IMG/VR virus record: IMGVR_UViG_3300046834_000044
Span: 1-42,764 of that record
DNA: 42,764 bases
Strand: one strand, 5' to 3'
From: a virus
Shown: in pieces, positions 1-7,449 of the stretch
Layout of the letters: the number at the start of each line of letters is the position of its first letter
How positions within the stretch are numbered: position 1 is the first letter of the stretch
Translations under genes and position numbers: made by a program
Notes under the pieces: model-generated
What the model was told of the DNA's origin: nothing
Database searches by the model: none
What the model saw: only the letters and a program-made list of their open reading frames with translations

Positions 1-48
1 GTCTCCGAACCTGCTCGTCCGTCTAAAAAGCCGACCCTATTTGCGCCG

Positions 49-393
49 CTAGTCGAGTGGACGTTCATAGGCTTCAATCAATGGGGCGTCACCACGCACC
101 TGATTACACTTGACATTGCATATTGGGCATCCTCGCACTCCGTGTGCTGGTCGTCCTGTGCGGTAGTCGGTGTGGTTGTCTGCGAAGTGCGCGTGTGGCT
201 TGAGGTGGTCTACATCCCATGCACCTCCGTGCCCGCAGAGGTGACACACGTGGCCATAGTGCGCGAACACTTCTTGACGCCAGATACGGTATCTGTGTCC
301 GTTTCTCAACGGTACCTCCCGGGGGGGTGTATATCTCACACGTCGGGTCTGGATACAGGTAGGGGGGTTGCGTCCCTTCCCCAACGGACGCAA
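49..393 (-). CDS. HNH endonuclease
   Basis: This 114-residue protein carries an HNH/zinc-finger nuclease core: a CHLCGHGGAWDVDHLKP segment (CxxC, then DVDH) followed by a GCPICNVKCN segment that supplies the second cysteine pair. HNH proteins of this size next to the packaging end commonly help terminase cut at cos in long-tailed phages. It is the last gene before the left window end, and terminase is at the right end, so on a circular map the two would be neighbours. The furthest start is a TTG at 391-393 that falls inside a 10-bp hairpin (about 367-393). A GTG about 20 codons downstream (VRYTPPREV) is an alternative, so the start is uncertain. Confidence 0.8.
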   Translation of the reverse strand: MRPLGKGRNPPTCIQTRRVRYTPPREVPLRNGHRYRIWRQEVFAHYGHVCHLCGHGGAWDVDHLKPHAHFADNHTDYRTGRPAHGVRGCPICNVKCNQVRGDAPLIEAYERPLD

Positions 394-465
394 CCCCCCA
401 GCCCTTACCTTCTCACCCCTGAGAGGACCGAGCGACGGGAGGTCCGGCGCGATCGGCGTACCCCC

Positions 466-495
466 AGGATACCATGCCGTTTAGCCTGCTGTCGA
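466..495 (-). promoter_or_regulatory. Putative promoter for the HNH gene
   Basis: On the minus strand: TCGACA, an 18-bp spacer ending ATGG, then TATCCT. This matches the promoter plan found repeatedly elsewhere in the window. It reads toward the HNH gene with a leader of roughly 65 nt. Confidence 0.45.
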
Positions 496-1014
496 GGGGT
501 GGTCCGGGACGACTCTCGTCCCGAGAACCTCTTTAGCGGGGGGGTTCTCCAGGTAGTGGATCATGGCCTTGAAATAGGTGATGTCGTCCCGGATTCTGCC
601 GAGCAGGTCGTTGCAGTGTTTGCACAGCCGACCTCGGACTTCACCTGTCTTGTGGTCGTGGTCGGTGGAAAGGCTGCGTCCGCCGGAACCGTCGTAGTTG
701 GTCCAGGGTGCGCAGATACAACCTCCGCCCTGATGCTCCTCGATCGCCAAGGCTTCCTCGAGGGTGATGCCGTAAACTCGGCGCTGCCTCGCGTCGCGGG
801 ATTTCGCTGAGGCGGTCCTGCGGTGGGCGCGTCCGCAGGTCGAGCAGTGATATCCGGTCTTACGCTGCGGGATCGGCTTGAGTTTCTTGTTGGCTGCCTT
901 GCAGACCGCGCAGAATAATCCGGCAGCCAACCGCTGCTGTGCTTGCCCCGCCGTGACTCGCCCCAGATCGAACCATGGCTTGAGGTATTCCGGGGTCGGG
1001 TCGCTCTCGCTCAT
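481..1014 (-). CDS. Endonuclease VII-like (recombination endonuclease) protein
   Basis: This 177-residue protein has two paired-cysteine zinc sites near the N terminus (FCAVC and YHCSTC). They are followed by the endonuclease VII core: ICAPW, then STDHDHKTGEVRGRLCKHCN and LGRIRDD. In this family the DHDH and RGRLCxxCN elements form the His-Me finger active site and zinc site. Such proteins resolve branched DNA or nick DNA near packaging and replication sites. The ATG at 1014 has a good ribosome site (GGAAGGTG) and overlaps the stop of the preceding small gene (TGATG-type coupling). A longer in-frame start exists but lacks this site. Confidence 0.85.
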   Translation of the reverse strand: MSESDPTPEYLKPWFDLGRVTAGQAQQRLAAGLFCAVCKAANKKLKPIPQRKTGYHCSTCGRAHRRTASAKSRDARQRRVYGITLEEALAIEEHQGGGCICAPWTNYDGSGGRSLSTDHDHKTGEVRGRLCKHCNDLLGRIRDDITYFKAMIHYLENPPAKEVLGTRVVPDHPSTAG

Positions 1015-1181
1015 CGGTGGCACCTTCCGATCCAGTCGATCTGCCCGCCCACTTTGGCGCACTGGTTGTCGGCACCGGTGACGAACATCGCCATCCCGCA
1101 GATTGCTCCGACGAGGCAGAACAGGAGCAGGAAGACCAGCGCGGTCCCGGCGGACTCTCCCGGCTTCGGTTCCGTCCTCAC
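1011..1181 (-). CDS. Small single-pass membrane protein
   Basis: This 56-residue ORF starts with a GTG that overlaps the TGA of the upstream winged-helix gene (GTGA); its own TGA overlaps the ATG of the endonuclease VII-like gene. Residues about 13-33 (ALVFLLLFCLVGAICGMAMF) form one hydrophobic helix, followed by a short tail with two cysteines (NQCAKV, GRCHR). The four-base overlaps on both sides argue that it is translated. No family recognised. Confidence 0.65.
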   Translation of the reverse strand: MRTEPKPGESAGTALVFLLLFCLVGAICGMAMFVTGADNQCAKVGGQIDWIGRCHR

Positions 1182-1399
1182 CAGCTCGGGCCCTTCACGC
1201 GGTATTGGTGGTGGCCCTGCCCGTTCTTCTCGTCCTTGATGAGCCCCTTCGCTTCGAGGGCTTGGAGCAGGTCCCGCGTCGGGCTCGGGTTCATGTTGAG
1301 CTTCGTGGTGATGTTGCTGATGCTGGTGTCGGGGTTGTCCCTGATGAACTGCAAGATGCGGTCTGCGTTCGTGCCGGGTTGTGGGTATACTCGCGCCAT
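1178..1399 (-). CDS. Small winged-helix DNA-binding protein
   Basis: This 73-residue protein (start MARVYPQPG) looks like a single winged helix: RILQFIRDNPDTSISNI, then KLNMNPSPTRDLLQALEAKG as recognition helix, then a short wing ending HHQYRVKG. It is MarR/ArsR-like in size and pattern. A second protein of this type is encoded at 19624-20001. The start is set by the ATG at 1399, preceded by GGTAGGATAGG; that stretch could be a ribosome site or a -10 box of a nearly leaderless transcript. It may regulate early genes, but its target is unknown. Confidence 0.6.
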   Translation of the reverse strand: MARVYPQPGTNADRILQFIRDNPDTSISNITTKLNMNPSPTRDLLQALEAKGLIKDEKNGQGHHQYRVKGPSW

Positions 1400-1415
1400 G
1401 GGTCCTATCCTACCG

Positions 1416-1778
1416 TCAGTATGGTGGGGTGTCTGCAGCCGATCCCGAATCCAGCCGCCCTCCCCCTGGGAGCCTCGCAGGCCATCGAACCCCACACCGA
1501 TGTTCCGGGTACCGAGCCCCGAACTTCGGATCCTGGATCCGATAAGAGTCGAGTTCGATAAGCCCGCTCCTACGCATCGCGAACAGGCGCATCCCCCCGA
1601 GAACGACGAGCTGTTGTTGAATCAGGTCGAGCGCCACGAGGTCAGCCTCCACGTGGAGACCCTCGGCTATTCCGGCAGCCAACCACAAACGGCACTTGCG
1701 ACATCGCCGGATGACGGGGATTGTCGTGTCGAAATGCCGGAAGAATCGCGGAGGTTTGATCTTCTTCTTTGAAACCAT
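1416..1778 (-). CDS. Small CxxC protein, origin-proximal
   Basis: This 120-residue protein begins MVSKKKIKPPRFF, has a CRKC pair near residues 25-30 and ends with an EHRCG segment. The pattern of CxxC, then an aliphatic middle (ADLVALDLIQQQLVVLGG), then EHRC resembles small zinc-binding hypothetical proteins common in actinophages and actinobacteria. Function unknown. It starts just outside the repeat-rich origin-like region, on the side away from the primase-helicase gene, which would fit a replication accessory role, but this is inference. The ATG at 1778 has GGGAGTGACG upstream. Confidence 0.6.
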   Translation of the reverse strand: MVSKKKIKPPRFFRHFDTTIPVIRRCRKCRLWLAAGIAEGLHVEADLVALDLIQQQLVVLGGMRLFAMRRSGLIELDSYRIQDPKFGARYPEHRCGVRWPARLPGGGRLDSGSAADTPPY

Positions 1779-1794
1779 CGTCACTCCCTGTATA

Positions 1795-2041
1795 GCGTGG
1801 AGCGTGGAGAGCGTGGAGAGCGTGGAGAGGGGGTACGCAGCGTGGAGAGGGGGAGGAATCCTACGGGGGAACAATGGGGGGAATCCCCCCTCTGACCGGC
1901 CCACAGAAAAAAGGAATCCTATCCTTTTTCTACGCTGAAAAAGAGGACGCTGCTCCTCTCTGTGCGCGGCCCCCCCCTCTCCACGCTCCACGCTCCACGC
2001 TATCACCATGCGTTTTGGCTGCCGCTCCACGCTCTCCACGC
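1795..2041. repeat. Iteron-rich putative replication origin
   Basis: Five copies of GCGTGGAG lie in direct orientation at 1795-1802, 1802-1809, 1811-1818, 1820-1827 and 1840-1847. Five inverted copies (CTCCACGC) lie at 1979-1986, 1986-1993, 1993-2000, 2025-2032 and 2034-2041. Between the arrays lie a GGGGGGAATCCCCCC palindrome, an A/T-rich near-palindrome (AAAAAGGA-ATCCTA-TCCTTTTT, about 1908-1927) and no convincing gene. Iteron clusters flanking an easily melted segment, placed just beyond the 3' end of the primase-helicase gene (stop at 2054), are the usual arrangement of a phage or plasmid origin. The TTGGCTGCC word also occurs here at 2015-2023, outside any gene. The inverted arrays could also fold as a long hairpin and serve as a terminator. 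Confidence 0.6.
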
Positions 2042-2053
2042 TGTCTCCACATA

Positions 2054-4543
2054 CTAGCCGTGATAGGACATCTTCCGGATTCGTCGACCACCGGCTGCGA
2101 TCTCCGGTCCCTCCACCACCCCGGGGGTCGCAGCGAGGGATGCTCGAACGTCCTCCCAGTATTCTTTGCGGCTGCGGGCGTCCATGGCCTGTTGCAGCTC
2201 CCGGGGGCTGAACTCCTTCCCGGGGTTGGCCTGCATCAGCTCCAGGAGCTTCGTTCCCAATTCGTAGATCCGGCCTGTCCGCTCGTCTCTGATCACCACC
2301 TCGGCGATCTGCTCGTGGACCCGGGCGACAGCACGGTTCTTGCCCCGGCGGGCGTGGTCATCGCGTTCTGCCTCGTCGAGTGCTTTCTGGCAGATCGACC
2401 GGGTCTGGTCGCTGATCCTCATGACGATCCGGGCGAGTCGCCAGTCATCGTCGGTGACCTCCAATCTTCGATCCAGGAACCCCAGCATCGCGGCGACCTT
2501 CAGTTGTGTCAGGAACGAGTGCGAGTCCATCCCCCCGTGTTCTGAGGCCAGGTTCTCCTCGCGGGCGTCGATGATCTCGTTCTCGACCTGGCGACTGACT
2601 GGGATCTCGTACCGGGGTTTCTGTTCGACGGGTTCCGGCTCGTCCTTCTCACCGCGCTGCGGACCTTCCGGCAACCAGACGTCGTATTCGATCTGCGGCG
2701 GCTGCCCGGCGTAGAGCGGGGGTTGCAGCTTATCGGTCCGTCGCAGGAGATTCGGATCGTGTACTGGCAGCCACAGGAACCGCTGCGGCAGCCCGCCGTC
2801 TGCGTCCTGGAGCAGAACCCCCGACCGTGCGGGCTGGATGCCGACCACAGCCGACGCACGGTACCGGTGAGCCGCGACCGGCCTCCTGCGCTCTTTGGCT
2901 GCGTACTGCGCTCCGAGCCGTTCGCCGCTGTACATCTTGCGCAGGTGGGGGATCAGCGCCGATCCGGTCATCTCGGCGTGTGCCTTCATCGTGTCGATTT
3001 CCGGCACGTAGAAGAACGCCACGTCGTTGTACTGCACGGCCCCCAGCTTGGGTGTGGACTCTGTGAACGTGGCATCCACGCCCTGTGGGGTGCCGACCTC
3101 CTCTACCGGGAACCGCCCCTCACAGTCGAGGTATTCCAGGGCGACCGACCACGCCGCCCCTTTGCCCTTGCCGGACGGACCGACCAATCCCACCAGCATG
3201 TTCAGGCTCGCGAGCCCACCGACGATCCGTGGCAACACGACGTGCGGGCCGACCCTGCACGAGGCGAGGGCGAGGACCGACCCGAGCATCGCCCACGGCG
3301 ACACCCGGCGCTGCCTGGCCAACCATCTGATGTCGCTGAGGTATGACCTCTCCTGCCAGAACGTGGTTTCTATCGGCAGGAGCCCCGTCCCGGTGCTGGC
3401 GGGGGCCGGGGGGGTGTCGGTGCGGGCCGGGGGCGTCTGATTCGCGGGTGGACCTCCCAGGGGTGTCGTCGGTGCCACGGGGGCGGCTGGCCGTGCCCGC
3501 TGCGGCATCATGGCGCTTCTGATTGTGTTGGCTGCCGCGCGGAGATCGCCCCCGTGGTTCATCCAGGCGTAGAGTTGCCCAGGGCTCAACGCCCGATCGG
3601 TGGGCAGCTCGGTGCTCGAACTGAAGCTGTAGAACACCTGCCGACCGTCCGGCATGGTCGCGATGTTGCCCGACACTCCGTCTTTCTGGTCTTTGCCCGG
3701 ACGCACGAAGTATCGTTTATCTTGGTGTTCGTAGGCGTAGGACCACCCGGCAGCCAACAACATCGACTCCAGGTCGTATTGCCGACCGTACCAGTCGAGC
3801 GGGCTCTCCTCGCCCACCGCGTCATCGAATCCTCGCAGCGGGGCGACCAGCTTCGACGCTCCGGGGCCACGGGGCGGGCCCGGAGCGGGCGGGGGTGCGT
3901 ACGTGCGGGGTGGGGCCGTCTGATTCGTCCCCGTGGACGCGGGACGGGTCTTCTGGGCCACGCCGGGGGCGGCTGCGATCGTCTCCCACAGCGGTGTGGG
4001 CCCGAGCAGGTCAGGGACGAGCCCACGAATCGTGTAGCCGGGGTTGCCGGGGGCGAGAATCCAGCCGTGGTGGGCACGCAGGTCGACGCCCCACACCTCA
4101 TCGGCATTCTGTTTGTTGTGCGCCGCGCTCCCTGCGAACCACAGGTGACGGCCCCCGCTGGGAGTCACCACCAACATCGACTTCTCCGGATTGATCGTGC
4201 CGCTGTCCAGCAACGCCGTCAGCTGCTGGATTCCAGGCTTGCCCTCCGAGACGTCGAAGTCCAACACGTCGGGTCCATCCTGGCATCCGCACCCACAGGC
4301 GAGGCCTGTCTTGATCCCGACCCGCGCCCCCGCGTCCCACTTCGATTTCCACCCGAGGATCGTCTGCGGGTTGGTTGTTGCCTGCCGTTCCCAGCCCTTG
4401 CCCATCCACGGCGCTTTGGTCGTGGGATCCGCCGGGCCTACAGCGAACCCCCGCGATGCCCAGACCAGGGCAAGGCTAAGGGGCGTGTCGGCGATCGCCA
4501 GGGCTTCTTTAATTGGCATGAGCTGATTGCTGCTAAGGTCCAT
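2054..4543 (-). CDS. Bifunctional primase-polymerase / helicase (PrimPol fusion)
   Basis: This 829-residue replication protein has an N-terminal archaeo-eukaryotic primase/polymerase domain (about 20-195). The metal-binding pair is in DVLDFDV (D95, D97), the SGGRHLWF histidine motif is near 129-136 and GVDLRAHHGWILAPG is near 152-166. A Pro/Ala-rich linker leads to a central region (250-340) and an ATPase domain of the DUF3987/RepA-like helicase type, with Walker A GPSGKGKG (455-462) and a Walker B-like FFYVPEID. Family knowledge says it primes and probably extends DNA and unwinds the fork. It is the only polymerase-like gene in the window. The start is the ATG with GGAGGGAAG just upstream; the gene is followed by the iteron region. 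Confidence 0.88.
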   Translation of the reverse strand: MDLSSNQLMPIKEALAIADTPLSLALVWASRGFAVGPADPTTKAPWMGKGWERQATTNPQTILGWKSKWDAGARVGIKTGLACGCGCQDGPDVLDFDVSEGKPGIQQLTALLDSGTINPEKSMLVVTPSGGRHLWFAGSAAHNKQNADEVWGVDLRAHHGWILAPGNPGYTIRGLVPDLLGPTPLWETIAAAPGVAQKTRPASTGTNQTAPPRTYAPPPAPGPPRGPGASKLVAPLRGFDDAVGEESPLDWYGRQYDLESMLLAAGWSYAYEHQDKRYFVRPGKDQKDGVSGNIATMPDGRQVFYSFSSSTELPTDRALSPGQLYAWMNHGGDLRAAANTIRSAMMPQRARPAAPVAPTTPLGGPPANQTPPARTDTPPAPASTGTGLLPIETTFWQERSYLSDIRWLARQRRVSPWAMLGSVLALASCRVGPHVVLPRIVGGLASLNMLVGLVGPSGKGKGAAWSVALEYLDCEGRFPVEEVGTPQGVDATFTESTPKLGAVQYNDVAFFYVPEIDTMKAHAEMTGSALIPHLRKMYSGERLGAQYAAKERRRPVAAHRYRASAVVGIQPARSGVLLQDADGGLPQRFLWLPVHDPNLLRRTDKLQPPLYAGQPPQIEYDVWLPEGPQRGEKDEPEPVEQKPRYEIPVSRQVENEIIDAREENLASEHGGMDSHSFLTQLKVAAMLGFLDRRLEVTDDDWRLARIVMRISDQTRSICQKALDEAERDDHARRGKNRAVARVHEQIAEVVIRDERTGRIYELGTKLLELMQANPGKEFSPRELQQAMDARSRKEYWEDVRASLAATPGVVEGPEIAAGGRRIRKMSYHG

Positions 4544-4579
4544 CTTCCCTCCAGGGTGGGGAACGAGCTTGGAGACGGA

Positions 4580-4616
4580 CCGACCCCCGGCTCACTTTCA
4601 CTGAGTCGGGGGTCGG
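4580..4616. terminator. Intrinsic terminator hairpin
   Basis: A 10-bp perfect outer stem (CCGACCCCCG with CGGGGGTCGG) encloses an inner CTCA/TGAG stem. It lies between the 4637-5410 gene and the PrimPol gene, so it would end or attenuate transcription between them. Confidence 0.65.
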
Positions 4617-4636
4617 CCTCTAGGAGGGTCGGTCGG

Positions 4637-5410
4637 TCAGCTGGCCGCGTTGCCCTGGTTCTGCATGATCGCGATCATCTTGGCCTGCTCCTCCGGCGGC
4701 AGCCCTGCGATCATCGCCATGTAGTCCATTCCGTTACCGGCCGGGGCCACTGCCGCCGGAGCGAGCGCCGGGATGGCAACCGCAGCCGGAACTGTCGCCG
4801 GAGCGACGGCAGCCTGTGCGAACTGTGCGGCAGGGGCCGGGACCGCAACGGGCGCAGGGGCCGGGGGTGCCGCAACAGCCGGGGGGCGAGCGGCCACCGG
4901 AGCGGGAGCCGGAGGAGCCGGAGGTGCGGTCGGGTTGGCTGCCGGGGGGGTCGTGGCCGGAGCGCTGAGGTTGCTCGCGTCCCGGATGGCCTCGACGGTC
5001 TCGGCCTGGAAACCCTGGCCCTCCGGCGTGTGGTCCAACCACGACCCCAGGAACGCCATCCATTCGGGTTCGAGGGTGACGTCCTGGAGCAGCCACGGGG
5101 CGGACTGTCCCGGCTTGGCCTGTCCCTGGTAGATCCGACCGGCGATGAACTCACCGATCTGCTTGCGCAGGTTGTTGTACAGGCTCACGTTGAAGAACAG
5201 CACACCCCGGTAGATCGTCGGGTTCTGCGGGTCCTCAGCGAAGTCGGCCACGTTGCACTTGATGGCCTGACTGGTGTCGTCGCCCTTGTCGTACTCGGTC
5301 TTGATCGACGGGATGTACTCGATCGGGCCGAGGATCAGCGTGTGACCGACGATGTCCTTGGGCTTGAGCTGGTCGCCCTGCTCCATCTGCTTCGGGGCGG
5401 AAAGGCCCAT
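4637..5410 (-). CDS. Hypothetical DNA-metabolism protein with Ala/Pro-rich tail
   Basis: This 257-residue protein has a compact N-terminal domain (about 1-165) with KPKDIVGHTLILGPIEYIPS, then CNVADF and GVLFFNVSLYNNLRKQIGEFIAGRI. This beta-rich pattern resembles small actinophage proteins often found beside primases and suspected to bind ssDNA, but I see no diagnostic motif. Residues about 170-245 are low-complexity Ala/Pro/Val, followed by a short tail ending EEQAKMIAIMQNQGNAAS. An acidic or flexible tail after a folded core fits an SSB-like architecture; this is inference only. It starts at an ATG with AAGGAGAA upstream and lies directly before the PrimPol gene. Confidence 0.55.
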   Translation of the reverse strand: MGLSAPKQMEQGDQLKPKDIVGHTLILGPIEYIPSIKTEYDKGDDTSQAIKCNVADFAEDPQNPTIYRGVLFFNVSLYNNLRKQIGEFIAGRIYQGQAKPGQSAPWLLQDVTLEPEWMAFLGSWLDHTPEGQGFQAETVEAIRDASNLSAPATTPPAANPTAPPAPPAPAPVAARPPAVAAPPAPAPVAVPAPAAQFAQAAVAPATVPAAVAIPALAPAAVAPAGNGMDYMAMIAGLPPEEQAKMIAIMQNQGNAAS

Positions 5411-5479
5411 CTCTCGTTCTCCTTCTCTCGTCCTGTCCCGGCGTGCCGGGCGGGGTGGTATCCCTATCTGATCACGGGC

Positions 5480-5495
5480 CTTGCCTAGCTGTCAA
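5480..5495 (-). promoter_or_regulatory. TTGACA-containing conserved promoter/operator element
   Basis: The minus strand reads TTGACAGCTAGGCAAG. Nearly the same 16 bases occur at 12150-12165 (minus, one difference) and 19562-19577 (plus, three differences), each upstream of a gene start. The perfect TTGACA suggests a -35 box for the gene starting at 5410, though a clear TANNNT at normal spacing is not obvious. The conserved GGCAA tail suggests a protein site over the -35. Confidence 0.45.
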
Positions 5496-5686
5496 GACGC
5501 CGGGTTGATCTCCCAGACGACCACCCTCAGGTCGTCGCTGGTGTCGCTGGTGCCGACGGTCGGCGGACCGATCGTCCGACCCAGAGCCCTTGCTTCGGTC
5601 TCCGCGTGGCTGGTGAGGATCAGCATTCCTTCGAGGCTCTGGGTGATCGCGAACGGCACCTCGACATACAGCACGCCCTTAACCAC
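5492..5686 (-). CDS. Small hypothetical protein
   Basis: This 64-residue protein starts at a GTG (VKGVLYVEVPFAITQSLEG) that overlaps the TAA of the DUF397 gene. Predicted strands at both ends (LYVEVPF and LRVVVWEI) suggest a small beta-containing fold. No family recognised. Its stop codon lies inside the conserved TTGACA element, showing how tightly control sequences are packed here. Confidence 0.5.
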   Translation of the reverse strand: MVKGVLYVEVPFAITQSLEGMLILTSHAETEARALGRTIGPPTVGTSDTSDDLRVVVWEINPAS

Positions 5687-5882
5687 GGGGGGCGATCCCG
5701 TCGAACTCTCCGGCCTTCACGCCGTCGATGAATGCCCACCACTCGTCCAGGCCGAACACCAGGATCGGCTGTTTCGCCAGGACGTCCTGTTTGGTGTCCC
5801 GGACGATGACCGCACCCTTGCCAGCCGCAGTCACGTCGACGCAGTTGTTGCCACCGTTGCCGTTGCTGAAGCTGCTCTTCAC
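5679..5882 (-). CDS. DUF397 domain protein
   Basis: This 67-residue protein is a clear DUF397 member: KSSFSNGNGGNNCVDV, then AVIVRDTKQ, then LVFGLDEWWAFIDGVKAGEFD. DUF397 proteins are small and almost confined to actinobacteria such as Streptomyces, where they usually pair with an XRE-type regulator, often near WhiJ/BldB-like genes. A phage copy supports an actinomycete host and suggests interference with, or borrowing of, that regulatory system. The GTG start at 5882 has GGGAGG upstream and overlaps the TGA of the preceding small membrane protein. Confidence 0.85.
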   Translation of the reverse strand: MKSSFSNGNGGNNCVDVTAAGKGAVIVRDTKQDVLAKQPILVFGLDEWWAFIDGVKAGEFDGIAPRG

Positions 5883-5995
5883 CGCTTGCGCCTCCCACCG
5901 AAATCGGTGAACCAAGCAACGACCAGCAGCAACCCGGCGATGATGCCATACCGGTCGCAGACCTGTGGGGTGTAGTCGCCGTCTTCCTTCTTCAT
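5879..5995 (-). CDS. Very small membrane protein
   Basis: This 38-residue ORF (MKKEDGDYTPQVCDRYG, then IIAGLLLVVAWF, then FGGRRKR) has one hydrophobic segment and a basic tail. Its ATG overlaps the previous gene's stop (ATGA), and its TGA overlaps the GTG of the DUF397 gene. These couplings on both sides are the evidence that it is real. Function unknown. Confidence 0.6.
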   Translation of the reverse strand: MKKEDGDYTPQVCDRYGIIAGLLLVVAWFTDFGGRRKR

Positions 5996-6192
5996 TTCTC
6001 GTCCTCCTGGGGAGCGTGTTGCTCAAGGATCTCGCCGATCTCGCGGGCAAAGTACTCGCCCTCGCCCCTGCCGTTGTCGAACCCCCGGATCTCCTCCTGC
6101 AACGTCCGTAGCGACACGATCATGGCACTCAGCCGATTGCACACCTCGACCCCGTTAATAACGATATCGAAAGTCACCTTCGACGTGGCCAT
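5992..6192 (-). CDS. Small hypothetical protein
   Basis: This 66-residue protein begins MATSKVTFDIVINGVEVCNRL and continues into a helix rich in charged residues, ending EQHAPQEDEK. The ATG at 6192 overlaps the TGA of the exonuclease gene (TGATG), so it is probably translated by coupling; the longer upstream start would lie inside the exonuclease gene. No family recognised. Confidence 0.55.
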   Translation of the reverse strand: MATSKVTFDIVINGVEVCNRLSAMIVSLRTLQEEIRGFDNGRGEGEYFAREIGEILEQHAPQEDEK

Positions 6193-6953
6193 CAGTCGTC
6201 CTTTACCGATCCGTGGCCCGGACACGAGGTCCGACCCAACTCAACGTGGGGGCGGTAGAACGGGCACCAGATGGTGCAATCCCCGGCAGGGAACGACTCC
6301 GGTGCCATCCCCGCGTTGACCAGGGTCTCGATCGTGCCGACTCGTTGCAGTGCCTGGTGCGCCAACTCCGGCTCGAACGGCAGCGAATCGAGGATCATCT
6401 TGTCCAGGAAGTTCGACCTCGGCAGGTAGCAGATCAGGATTTCTTTGACCTCGAATCCGGCCTGGACCCAACCTTCGCCGTAGGTGTTCCCCTGGACCCG
6501 GTACTGCTGAGACGTGCCATCCTTGATGACCTTGCGCATCGTGGTCGTGCCGACGATCTTCCAGTCGATCACCCGGCAGTTGTCGACGTCGTACAGGTCG
6601 GTGTGCCCGGCGGTGTCGTAACCAGACGCCCGGGACTGGATCTTCACCCGATTCTCGATCAGGAACCGGGGGTTCTTGTCTCGACCGAGGTGTGTGTTGT
6701 ACCACATCGCCGCGTCACCCAACCAGGCGTGCACGGCGGTACCGATCACCGGGAACCACGGGTCGGCAGTCTCGTTGACCTCCGGCGTGTGCCCCAGCTT
6801 GTACGCCAACTGGCGATCGCACCCCGCCCCGATCTCACTCGGGCCGAGGTGCTTCTGAAGGGAGCGGGGGCGGCTTGCGTCGTATCCCCGCACCATCCGG
6901 ATGATCTCCTGCTTGAACGGATGCGCGGATCCGACCGGCTTACTGAGTGGCAT
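6192..6953 (-). CDS. Cas4/RecB-like PD-(D/E)XK exonuclease with Fe-S cysteines
   Basis: This 253-residue protein has the PD-(D/E)XK nuclease core: an SEIGAGCDRQ segment with C45, GHTDLYDV (H117, D119), VIDWKIVG (D130, K132) and a QQYRVQGNTYGEGW helix. Three further cysteines near the C terminus (C226, C230, C244 in DCTIWC and TSCPG) complete the one-plus-three pattern used by Cas4 and AddB-type nucleases to bind a 4Fe-4S cluster. It probably degrades or processes DNA ends in recombination, perhaps with the UvrD-like helicase at 8829-10361 in the same gene block. The ATG at 6953 has AAAGGA upstream. Confidence 0.82.
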   Translation of the reverse strand: MPLSKPVGSAHPFKQEIIRMVRGYDASRPRSLQKHLGPSEIGAGCDRQLAYKLGHTPEVNETADPWFPVIGTAVHAWLGDAAMWYNTHLGRDKNPRFLIENRVKIQSRASGYDTAGHTDLYDVDNCRVIDWKIVGTTTMRKVIKDGTSQQYRVQGNTYGEGWVQAGFEVKEILICYLPRSNFLDKMILDSLPFEPELAHQALQRVGTIETLVNAGMAPESFPAGDCTIWCPFYRPHVELGRTSCPGHGSVKDD

Positions 6954-7047
6954 GCTCGTCCTTTCGAGGGGGGCGGGCCGAACCTGTCGCAAGCAGGCTC
7001 GGACCACCACCATCCGATGCTACACCCGGGGTACGACAACCCGGCTT

Positions 7048-7167
7048 CTAAACCGGGTCTACGCCCTCGCCGATCGGGGGAGGGGGCGGGGGCGGCAGAA
7101 CGACCACCGATCCGCTCTCGTCCTCCGGTTCGGGTGGGACCTCGACCGGCTCGATCGGGTCGGTCAC
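7048..7167 (-). CDS. Tiny proline-rich protein
   Basis: This 39-residue ORF starts at a GTG overlapping the TGA of the upstream gene (GTGA). It reads TDPIEPVEVPPEPEDESG, then VVVL, then seven prolines and GEGVDPV. It is acidic, disordered and coupled to its neighbour. The polyproline run might bind a partner. Too short to assign, and the call rests on the start/stop overlap. Confidence 0.4.
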   Translation of the reverse strand: MTDPIEPVEVPPEPEDESGSVVVLPPPPPPPIGEGVDPV

Positions 7168-7421
7168 GCCTTGCGGTCCTCAGCCCACCCGTCGGCGAGC
7201 ACCATCACTCCCGGGTGCGGGACCTCGACCTGGTTGCCGTTGCCGTCCCAGTGCTGGCCCTCGCGTCCGACCTCGACACCGCAGTAACCGCAGTGGTAGC
7301 CGGTCGGCTCGGAGGGGCGTTCGTTCTGGAGCCCCCCGATCGGGGCGGGTTCGGTGGCCTGGTTGGCTGCCGGGGCAACCTCCGGCTTGGCCGGTTCAGG
7401 GGCCTTCTTGGCGTCTGCCAT
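7164..7421 (-). CDS. Small zinc-ribbon-like protein
   Basis: This 85-residue protein has an Ala/Pro/Glu-rich N-terminal half and then YHCGYCGVEVGREGQHWDGNGN, where CxxC and H could form part of a zinc site. Function unknown. The ATG is preceded by GGAGGAACA. It lies in a run of small genes between the exonuclease and helicase. Confidence 0.55.
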   Translation of the reverse strand: MADAKKAPEPAKPEVAPAANQATEPAPIGGLQNERPSEPTGYHCGYCGVEVGREGQHWDGNGNQVEVPHPGVMVLADGWAEDRKA

Positions 7422-7449
7422 TGTTCCTCCTCGTGTAGACAGGACGTGT

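Noticed and set aside
1-48. A cos site at the window ends
   Set aside because: The left 48 and right 61 bases are non-coding and in the expected place, but I cannot identify overhangs or a repeated end sequence from the sequence alone.
3554-5488. Very long plus-strand open frame (644 codons) over the PrimPol and neighbouring genes
   Set aside because: It is a frame shadow of the minus-strand genes in GC-rich DNA: low-complexity Arg/Gly/Val composition, no ribosome site and no domain pattern.
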